Below are positions 8,034-14,624 of a DNA stretch of 64,000 nt, one piece after another. This DNA is from Cyclobacterium salsum (GTDB lineage Bacteria; Bacteroidota; Bacteroidia; Cytophagales; Cyclobacteriaceae): NCBI RefSeq assembly GCF_010119245.1, contig NZ_WNKG01000002.1:496001-560000 (forward strand). Direction: 5' to 3'. The translations under genes were made by a program, and so were the position numbers. A model generated the notes under the pieces. It was given only the letters and a program-made list of their open reading frames with translations, ran no database searches and was not told where the DNA came from. Every line of letters begins with the position of its first letter. The first letter of the stretch is position 1.

Positions 8034-11000
8034 ATGGGAAAAAAACTACGATTACTAAGCCTGTTGTTATTGCTTTTTAGCAGTATTGCAATGGCGCAAA
8101 ACACGGTGGAAGGTGTGGTATATGACGATGGAGAACAGACACTCATCGGTGCTGTGGTAACGGTCAAAGGAACCACCAAAGGGACCGTCACTGATATAGA
8201 CGGAAAATTTAGCCTGCAACTGACCGATGAAGAGAAGGAGCTTTTGATCTCCTATGTGGGATTTATTCCGAAAGAGATTTTGGTAGGCAACCAAAGCTAT
8301 CTGGAGATCCGTCTTCAGGCAGATGATTTATTTTTAGAAGAATTTATCGTCACAGGCTATAGTTCCCAAAAGAAAAAGGATTTGACCGGAGCGGTTAGCA
8401 GTATCGACATGGAAGAACTATCCAATATTCCCGCAGCTAGCGTAGATGGAATGATTCAGGGCCGGGCCGCCGGGGTGAGTGTGGTTTCAGACAACGCTCC
8501 GGGAGGAGGAGTAGCCGTCCGTGTAAGGGGTTTCGGTACCATTCGCAATAACGATCCCCTGTACATAATTGACGGGGTTCCGACTACTTCTGGAATTAAC
8601 ATGATTAATCCCAATGATATTGCAACCTTTCAGGTACTGAAAGATGCTGCCGCCGCGTCTATTTACGGTTCGCGGGCAGCAAATGGGGTGGTGATTATCA
8701 CCACCAAAAAAGGTAGGACAGAAGAAACCAAGCTGAATTTTAGCAGCTATGCGGGAATACAAACAGCTTTTAACCTGCCTGAAATGCTGAATGCCCGTGA
8801 GTATGGTGAGTTACTCTGGGAAGCTACTCTTAATGATGGTGGACAGCCCTCCAGTGATGTGTACGGGTCAGGACCGGAGCCTGTTATTCCGGAATGGATA
8901 GACGAGGAGCAAACCATTCCGTCGGCCGATGTGGATTGGGTTTCCGAAATATTCAGACCTGCGCGCATCCAGTCGTATAACCTGGATTTCTCTAAAAACA
9001 CTTCCGATGCAAATCATTTTGTTTCTTTTAATTATTTCGAACAGGAAGGTTTAATCAAACATACTGACTTTAAGCGGGTGTCTGCCAGATTTAATACCGA
9101 GTACAAGGTGTTGGATCGACTAACCATAGGAGAAAACCTGACGGCCGCCTACACCTGGAATACCGATGTGACGACCAATGCTGCCCTGGGAAGTGTGGTA
9201 TACGATGCGTACCGATTTCCGTCCATTTCTCCGGTCTACGATATTAATGGAGATTTTGCCGGATCGGCTACCAGCGATAACCAAAATCCACTGGGAAGGC
9301 TACACCGAAACAAGGACAATGTCAGGAAGAATTTAAAGCTTTTTGGTAATGTGTACGGCTTACTGGAATTGGCCGAGGGCCTGGAGGTAAAAACTAATCT
9401 GGGGATCAATTTTGAGAATTATAATTACCGGAGGTTTAATCCCAGCTTTGAGGAGATTTACACACAGCGGGTACTGAGCGATATTAGTACCTCTAACAGC
9501 TACCAATACGAATGGATATGGTCGAATACGGTTAATTATAATCGTAGTTTTAATGACCACCAAATTGGCTTCCTTGCAGGGATCGAAGCGATTTCCTATT
9601 ATCGGGAGGGTTTTTCTGCCAGCAGGTTTGGTTTTCCGTACGATGATCCCAATTTCAGGTACCTGGACGCAGGAGATGGTGCTGACCAACGGAATTCCGG
9701 GTCCGCTTCGGACTGGTCCTTGTTTTCCTACTTTACCAAAATGGATTATTCATATGCTGACAAATACCTGGCTTCTCTAACATTACGGAGGGACGGGAGT
9801 TCTAAATTGGCAAATAACCGATGGGGGACGTTTCCTGCCTTTTCCGCAGGTTGGCGACTGTCAGAGGAGGAGTTTTTTGATTTTTCTAGTGTTGATGACC
9901 TGAAGATAAGGGCAGGTTGGGGTGAAACCGGAAATCAGGACATCCCGCCTTTTTCGACCTTTTCCAGCTACAGAAGCTACCCCAATTACTCTAACTACCC
10001 CATATCCGGTTCGCAAAATAGCGTGGACCTAGGGCTAACCGAAACAAGAAATGGCAATCCAGATCTGAAATGGGAAACGACCACGCAGACTAACCTTGGA
10101 TTGGATGCCACCTTGTTCAATCATCGGCTTGGAGTAAATGTGGACTATTTTATCAAAACTACCCGGGACATGCTGATCGAAAGACCGCTAACGCCCATGT
10201 TGGGAGGATCCAATATTTCCACCTGGGATAATGCAGGGGAAATGCAGAATAGAGGAATAGAGTTGAACCTACAGTACTTTGGTAAAGAACGAGGTGAGTT
10301 TAACTACTCCATAGGACTGAACCTAACGGCCATACAAAACGAGCTAATATCCTTGCCGGAGGAAGTAGATTATATTGCCCTTCCCAGTTCCCTGTTACAC
10401 ACTGTGAATTTCGGACAGGAAGTGACCCGGTCAGCGGTCGGAAAGCCCATTGCCTCCTTTTATGGTTTTGAATCCTTGGGTATTTTTTCCGGTCAGGAAG
10501 AAATTGCAGCTCATGCCACCCAGCCTAATGCCCAGCCGGGAGATTTAAAATTCAGAGATATAAATGAAGATGGTGTGATAGATAGTCAGGACAGAACCTT
10601 TATTGGTAGCCCTCATCCGGATTTGATCATGGGTTTCAATTTCACTAGTAAATACAAGCAATTTGATGCCTCCTTCTTTTTCTATGGAAGCTTTGGAAAC
10701 GAGACCTATGACCTTACCCGCTATTACCTGGATTTCTTCAACCTAAGTGCCTATAACAAAAGTGTTCGGGTTGCGGATGCCTGGCGTCCGGACAATATGG
10801 ATTCCAGCATTCCCCGCTTATCGCTGAATGACCGGAATAACAACATTCGCCCCAGTTCCTATTTCGTGTCCGACGGGTCATTTTTGAGATTGCGAAACAT
10901 GCAAATTGGCTATTCCCTTCCCGAGGCCCTGGCGAGTAAGTACAGCCTTAGCAATTTAAGGGTGTACCTGCAAGTGCAAAACCTCTTTACCATTACCGGT

Positions 11001-11132
11001 TATAAGGGGTTGGATCCGGAGATTGGACTTCAAAATTACGATTCGGAAATGCGTAACCTGGATATTGGAGTGGACAGGGGCATTTATCCTCCGAACAGAA
11101 ACGTTACTTTGGGAGTAAATCTCACATTATAA
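8034..11132 (+). CDS. SusC-family TonB-linked outer-membrane transporter
   Basis: The 1032-residue protein has a signal peptide cut after AMAQ, a carboxypeptidase-regulatory-like domain (about 22-105), the plug with the SusC/RagA hallmarks (QGRAAGVSV, VRVRGFGTI, PLYIIDGVP, and the ISDAAASASIYG-like VLKDAAAASIYGSRAANG), then a large barrel. With the SusD protein it would form a bin-lid importer for an oligosaccharide, peptide or other large ligand. The ATG at 8034 directly precedes the signal peptide; an in-frame TTG at 8007 gives no better start. It is the first gene of a SusC/D pair, but no glycoside hydrolase or dedicated regulator lies nearby; the ligand may instead relate to the cytochrome c and isochorismatase lipoproteins upstream. 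Confidence 0.95.
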   Translation: MGKKLRLLSLLLLLFSSIAMAQNTVEGVVYDDGEQTLIGAVVTVKGTTKGTVTDIDGKFSLQLTDEEKELLISYVGFIPKEILVGNQSYLEIRLQADDLFLEEFIVTGYSSQKKKDLTGAVSSIDMEELSNIPAASVDGMIQGRAAGVSVVSDNAPGGGVAVRVRGFGTIRNNDPLYIIDGVPTTSGINMINPNDIATFQVLKDAAAASIYGSRAANGVVIITTKKGRTEETKLNFSSYAGIQTAFNLPEMLNAREYGELLWEATLNDGGQPSSDVYGSGPEPVIPEWIDEEQTIPSADVDWVSEIFRPARIQSYNLDFSKNTSDANHFVSFNYFEQEGLIKHTDFKRVSARFNTEYKVLDRLTIGENLTAAYTWNTDVTTNAALGSVVYDAYRFPSISPVYDINGDFAGSATSDNQNPLGRLHRNKDNVRKNLKLFGNVYGLLELAEGLEVKTNLGINFENYNYRRFNPSFEEIYTQRVLSDISTSNSYQYEWIWSNTVNYNRSFNDHQIGFLAGIEAISYYREGFSASRFGFPYDDPNFRYLDAGDGADQRNSGSASDWSLFSYFTKMDYSYADKYLASLTLRRDGSSKLANNRWGTFPAFSAGWRLSEEEFFDFSSVDDLKIRAGWGETGNQDIPPFSTFSSYRSYPNYSNYPISGSQNSVDLGLTETRNGNPDLKWETTTQTNLGLDATLFNHRLGVNVDYFIKTTRDMLIERPLTPMLGGSNISTWDNAGEMQNRGIELNLQYFGKERGEFNYSIGLNLTAIQNELISLPEEVDYIALPSSLLHTVNFGQEVTRSAVGKPIASFYGFESLGIFSGQEEIAAHATQPNAQPGDLKFRDINEDGVIDSQDRTFIGSPHPDLIMGFNFTSKYKQFDASFFFYGSFGNETYDLTRYYLDFFNLSAYNKSVRVADAWRPDNMDSSIPRLSLNDRNNNIRPSSYFVSDGSFLRLRNMQIGYSLPEALASKYSLSNLRVYLQVQNLFTITGYKGLDPEIGLQNYDSEMRNLDIGVDRGIYPPNRNVTLGVNLTL

Positions 11133-11209
11133 TAAAAATGAAAGCCTTTATAAATCAACGCAGTCTCTTTTTAAGGATTCGTTAAAAGGTTTTGAAAACA
11201 TCTACAGAC

Positions 11210-12871
11210 ATGAAAAATACACAATCTATACTGAGTTTATTGGGTTTGATGCTATTGCTCTTTTCCTGCTCCAAAGCCTTTTTGGACGAAGAGCCCATTG
11301 GTGAAATATCGCCGGATCAAATTCTCAGGCCTGAAAATCTGGAAGGAGCGATTATTTCTGCTTATAGTATTTTAAACGGGCAAATGGACAATGCTTCCAG
11401 TGCATTTAATTCTCCGGCTTCAAACTGGAATTTTGGGGACGTTGTTTCGGATGATGCCTACAAAGGAGGGGGAGGTACCGGAGACCAGAATCAGATCCAT
11501 CAGATGGAACTATTTCTTACCAACCCTTCCGTCAGGGATGTGGAGAGGAAATGGCTTGCTCTTTATGAGGGGGTCAAGCGATCAAATCTTGCCATTCGGT
11601 TGATTCAGGAAAGCGATGAAATGGAAGCGACCCTGGCTAACAGGCGACTGGCTGAGATGCATTTTCTGCGAGGGCATTTCTATTTCGAACTGAAAAAAAT
11701 TTATAACCGCATTCCCTACGTGGACGAAACGGCTGTTACAAGTGAAGACTATTATGTATCCAATACCAGTTTAAGCGACGACGAACTTTGGGCAAAGATA
11801 GCCGAAGACTTTAGTCAATCATTTGATGGGTTACCTGAAAGCCCTGAAGAGCCCGGCAGGCCGGGAAAATGGGCGGCGAAAGCCTATCAGGCAAAAGTGT
11901 ATTTGTATCAGGAGAATTGGTCCGCTGCGGAAGCCGCCGCCGATGAAGTAATCAGCAGCGGCCAATACGAGCTGATGCCCAATTTCAGGGATGTGTTTTT
12001 GCCTGAAAATGACAATGGACAGGAAATAATTTTTGCCGTACAACATGCCATCAATGATGGGTCGCCTAATAATTATAACGGATCTATTGGGGATCGATTA
12101 ATGGCTCCGGGAGGTCCTTTTTATCCGCAATACGGTTTTCTCCGACCAAGTCAAAATTTGGTGAACGCCTACAAAACGAATAGCCTGGGCCTACCGGTTG
12201 GAGATAATGTGATTCCCGAAGAGGGCCAATCGTTTGATCCCAGAGTTGACCACACGCTGGCTCGACCTGGAATTCCTTACCTGGACCTGGGCATTAATTA
12301 CGAGGCTTCCTGGGCAAGAGATTTAGCCACCTATGGGCCATACGGCCCTAAAAAGCGAATGGTATCGGCTCTTTCACCACACCACCTTCAAATATGGCCT
12401 TACGTTAACAGCTTAAACTATTACATTATCCGATACGCGGACCTGTTACTCTGGAAAGCCGAAGCGGCCATCCAAACTGGTGATTTAGAAGAAGGCAGAA
12501 CGTATATCAACATGGTTAGAGAACGTGCTAAACTCGGAAGCAGGGTCCTGAATCTGGACGGTACCTCCGAAGCGGATAGCTATCTAATTGACACCTATAC
12601 CACCCCTTTTGCCGATAAAGAAGCTGCACTTGCTGCAATTAAGATGGAAAGAAGGTTGGAATTCGCGCATGAAGGCCATCGGTTTTTTGACCTGGTACGA
12701 TGGGATGAGGCGGAAACGGTTTTATCAGCATACTTTGAAGTAGAGAAAGAGCGAAGACCCCATCTGAGTGGGGCGGCCTTTACAGCAGGTAAAAACGAAT
12801 ATTTCCCCATTCCCCAGAATCAGATTGATTTGGGAAGAGAACTTATAACCCAAAATCCTAATTATGAATAA
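11210..12871 (+). CDS. SusD/RagB-family outer-membrane lipoprotein
   Basis: The 553-residue product has a lipobox (LLFSC, C20) followed by the usual SKAFLDEEP stretch, TPR-like helices (AEMHFLRGHFYFELKKIYN near residue 145; KAYQAKVYLYQENW near 220) and the C-terminal SusD region with RRLEFAHEGHRFFDLVRW. It would be the surface lid of the SusC importer encoded 77 bases upstream and decides which ligand is captured. The ATG at 11210 is preferred to the in-frame TTG at 11192 because the signal peptide then has normal length. The pair ends a transcription unit; no clear terminator follows. Confidence 0.95.
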   Translation: MKNTQSILSLLGLMLLLFSCSKAFLDEEPIGEISPDQILRPENLEGAIISAYSILNGQMDNASSAFNSPASNWNFGDVVSDDAYKGGGGTGDQNQIHQMELFLTNPSVRDVERKWLALYEGVKRSNLAIRLIQESDEMEATLANRRLAEMHFLRGHFYFELKKIYNRIPYVDETAVTSEDYYVSNTSLSDDELWAKIAEDFSQSFDGLPESPEEPGRPGKWAAKAYQAKVYLYQENWSAAEAAADEVISSGQYELMPNFRDVFLPENDNGQEIIFAVQHAINDGSPNNYNGSIGDRLMAPGGPFYPQYGFLRPSQNLVNAYKTNSLGLPVGDNVIPEEGQSFDPRVDHTLARPGIPYLDLGINYEASWARDLATYGPYGPKKRMVSALSPHHLQIWPYVNSLNYYIIRYADLLLWKAEAAIQTGDLEEGRTYINMVRERAKLGSRVLNLDGTSEADSYLIDTYTTPFADKEAALAAIKMERRLEFAHEGHRFFDLVRWDEAETVLSAYFEVEKERRPHLSGAAFTAGKNEYFPIPQNQIDLGRELITQNPNYE

Positions 12872-13004
12872 GGGCTGAAATTCTTGGGTCTTATGGTCTG
12901 TACTTAATTATCCCCACTCTGTGTGACGGGTCTGTCTAAGTTTCATCAAATGGCATTCTGACAGTCGGGTTTAAGTGAGATGATTTCAAAAATGCGCAAA
13001 GCGG

Positions 13005-13019
13005 CTGTCAGGTTGACAG
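13005..13019. promoter_or_regulatory. Inverted repeat upstream of a sigma-54-like promoter
   Basis: CTGTCA-GGT-TGACAG is a perfect 6-base inverted repeat, and a lone TGACAG half-site lies at 12959-12964. They sit 33 and 88 bases upstream of the sigma-54-like element at 13052, where enhancer-binding activators would bind. The role is inferred from position and symmetry. Confidence 0.45.
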
Positions 13020-13051
13020 TCGTTTTTGACGTATTCTTTTTATGAATTAAT

Positions 13052-13067
13052 TGGCATGTGATTTGAA
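13052..13067 (+). promoter_or_regulatory. Sigma-54-like (-24/-12) promoter
   Basis: TGGCATG-N4-TTGAA matches the RpoN consensus TGGCACG-N4-TTGCW at all but two positions (T for C, and GA for the -12 GC). It lies about 100 bases upstream of the Hsp20 remnant. The changed -12 GC is the weak point of this call. A sigma-54 response regulator is encoded in the window at 52758-54137, but no link is shown. Confidence 0.4.
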
Positions 13068-13095
13068 ATTCGGTCTGGTAGATGGTTAATGGTTG

Positions 13096-13113
13096 TTGTC
13101 AGTTTTTTGACAA
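13096..13113. promoter_or_regulatory. Second TGTCA/TGACA inverted repeat in the Hsp20 leader
   Basis: TTGTCA-GTTTTT-TGACAA is a perfect 6-base inverted repeat with a 6-base centre. It shares the TGTCA/TGACA core with the repeat at 13005-13019 but lies downstream of the sigma-54-like element, so it would act as a repressor-type site or form an RNA hairpin in the leader. Confidence 0.4.
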
Positions 13114-13166
13114 TAGGTAACCCATTGAAACAATTAATTTGATGTTTTACTTAAAACTTACATGCC

Positions 13167-13265
13167 ATGAAAAATGTGATTAGTAAGAATGGAATGCTTA
13201 CGCTGGTCCTTCCGAAAAGGGAAGAGGCCAGAAGAAGACCCATTAAAATAATCGATATTTCCTAA
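13167..13265 (+). pseudogene. Remnant of a small heat-shock protein gene (Hsp20/alpha-crystallin), C-terminus only
   Basis: A 32-codon reading frame encodes a peptide whose residues 7-32 look like the end of a Bacteroidota Hsp20: NGMLTLVLPKREEARRRP followed by IKI, which corresponds to the last beta-strand and the I-x-I anchor motif of the alpha-crystallin domain. A full Hsp20 has about 140-150 residues, so roughly the first 115 are missing. The upstream control region (two inverted repeats and a sigma-54-like promoter) is still there, which suggests an internal deletion that joined the start region to the 3' end. It could still be translated as a short peptide. The next small gene starts 36 bases downstream. 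Confidence 0.6.
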
Positions 13266-13301
13266 GAAAGACCTATTATTCATTGTAACGATTCCTGAAT
13301 T

Positions 13302-13493
13302 ATGAAAACCTCTTATTTGGATTATTATAAAATGATTTTAAAAAAGGTAAGTTTTGATTATAGCCTTTTGAAGAAGGAGCTTCGAAAAGCGAATCAAATA
13401 CTCACCCAGGAAGAACGATCCAGTTTAAGAAAGTGGATGTTGCAAAACGGGCTTCATGCAGACGCTACAGGCAAAACCTCCGTGGCGGCATAA
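13302..13493 (+). CDS. Small hypothetical protein (63 aa), downstream of the Hsp20 remnant
   Basis: The product is lysine-rich and helical (SYLDYYKMILKKVSFD, LLKKELRKANQILTQEERSSLRKWM) with no signal peptide, membrane segment or known catalytic motif. I recall small Bacteroidota proteins with the same YxKxILxKVSFDxxLFxKE pattern near stress genes, but no function is known to me. It lies 36 bases after the Hsp20 remnant and before a strong terminator at 13583, so the two were probably co-transcribed. The ATG at 13302 is the natural start; the C-terminal ADATGKTSVAA tail is probably disordered. Confidence 0.65.
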   Translation: MKTSYLDYYKMILKKVSFDYSLLKKELRKANQILTQEERSSLRKWMLQNGLHADATGKTSVAA

Positions 13494-13521
13494 CCGCTCC
13501 CTGTAGTTGGTTTGGCTCGTG

Positions 13522-13553
13522 ACGGGAAGGTTTGCAAAACCACCTGATCCCGT
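13522..13553 (+). other. Nested inverted repeats in the 3' untranslated region
   Basis: An outer pair ACGGGA/TCCCGT encloses an inner pair GGTTT-GCA-AAACC. The structure lies between the stop of the small gene at 13493 and the terminator at 13583, so it would form at the 3' end of that transcript. It may simply stabilise the mRNA; no RNA family is recognised. Confidence 0.3.
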
Positions 13554-13582
13554 TTAGGAACCATCGAGTTTAAAGCTAAAAT

Positions 13583-13607
13583 GGCCCGGCTTATACGGGC
13601 CTTTTTT
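13583..13607 (+). terminator. Rho-independent terminator after the Hsp20-remnant operon
   Basis: Arms GGCCCG and CGGGCC around a 7-base loop are followed at once by six T residues. It ends transcription of the small genes at 13167-13493. Confidence 0.85.
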
Positions 13608-13644
13608 ATTTTGCTAGGATCATTACGGTTACTCAGAATGCAGA

Positions 13645-13670
13645 AAAAATACCCGGATCCGGGTATTTTT
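13645..13670. terminator. Perfect 26-base palindrome, probably a bidirectional terminator
   Basis: Five A, the core TACCCGGATCCGGGTA and five T form a perfect palindrome, giving a GC stem with a T run on either strand. It lies between the plus-strand terminator at 13583 and the 3' end of fdhD on the minus strand (13776), and probably ends the fdhF-fdhD transcript. The stem has almost no loop, so a protein-binding role is also possible. Confidence 0.5.
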
Positions 13671-13775
13671 AATACCCCCAGGCTTTCTACCTTTGTAAAA
13701 GGTGATAAATAAACTTTTCGAAATGGATTTTTCCATTGCAAATGGTGGGTATTATTTTGTTGATTTTTTTACCCA

Positions 13776-14624
13776 CTATTTTATCCTTTTTTCTCCACAG
13801 TAAATATTAAACCGGTCCTTCTTCAGAAATCCAATTAAGGTTTGGTTTTTTTCTTTGGCTAATCTTACGGCCAGGCTGGTAGGAGCGCCCAAAGCTACCA
13901 GGATCTGAATACCTGCATTTACTGCTTTTTGCACCATTTCAAAACTCACTCTGCCGCTAAGCAAAACCACTTTGTTTTCCCGGAGATTGATGCCTTGTCT
14001 AAGGCCTGCTCCAATCAATTTATCCAAGGCATTGTGCCGTCCCACATCTTCCCGGAGTAGAAGCAGATCACCCGTATCTTCGTAGAGGGCGGCCGCATGC
14101 AGCCCTCCCGTATAATTAAACCCCGTTTGCTCGGTATCCAGCTTTTGAGCCAGTGATCGAACCGTTTCCGCCGAGATTTTCCGGTCCGAATGGAACGGTA
14201 ATCCAGCCGCTTCGAAGCTCACTGCAACAATGGCCGTTTTCCCACATACGCCACAACTGGAGTGTGCGAAAAAATTTCTATTCAGCTTCCCGGGGTCAAA
14301 AACCAGGTCCGGAATCAACCTGACCCGAACCACATTTCCCTTTTCCTCGGGTTTGACCCGCTGACAATAGCGCATCCACAAGACATCTTTCTCCTGATGG
14401 ATGATTCCCTCCGCAAAAAGAAACCCCATCACCAGGTCAAAATCCTGTCCGGGGCTTCTCATGGTTACCAGCAGGTCGTTGCGATGCCATTCGCCGTATT
14501 TTTCGTACTCCAATTGGATTTGCAGCGGCTCCTCTACTGCGACCAAATCCGAAAGGGGTTCCTTTCCATCCTGGTTTTGCTTTTGGATGGTCCAGGGGAT
14601 TACAAGCCCTCCGTTTCCGCTCAT
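13776..14624 (-). CDS. fdhD: Formate dehydrogenase accessory sulfurtransferase FdhD
   Basis: FdhD passes sulphur from a cysteine desulfurase to the bis-MGD molybdenum cofactor of formate-dehydrogenase-type enzymes and is needed for their activity. The 282-residue protein carries the family's key pair C124-G-V-C127 in SSCGVCGKTA, the early EEPLQIQLEY strand, MGFLFAEGII, and the late REDVGRHNALDKLIG motif. The start at 14624 is set by a 4-base ATGA overlap with the stop of the molybdoenzyme gene upstream, pointing to translational coupling; an earlier in-frame ATG at 14672 would lie inside that gene. The target is almost certainly the adjacent molybdoenzyme. Confidence 0.95.
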   Translation of the reverse strand: MSGNGGLVIPWTIQKQNQDGKEPLSDLVAVEEPLQIQLEYEKYGEWHRNDLLVTMRSPGQDFDLVMGFLFAEGIIHQEKDVLWMRYCQRVKPEEKGNVVRVRLIPDLVFDPGKLNRNFFAHSSCGVCGKTAIVAVSFEAAGLPFHSDRKISAETVRSLAQKLDTEQTGFNYTGGLHAAALYEDTGDLLLLREDVGRHNALDKLIGAGLRQGINLRENKVVLLSGRVSFEMVQKAVNAGIQILVALGAPTSLAVRLAKEKNQTLIGFLKKDRFNIYCGEKRIK

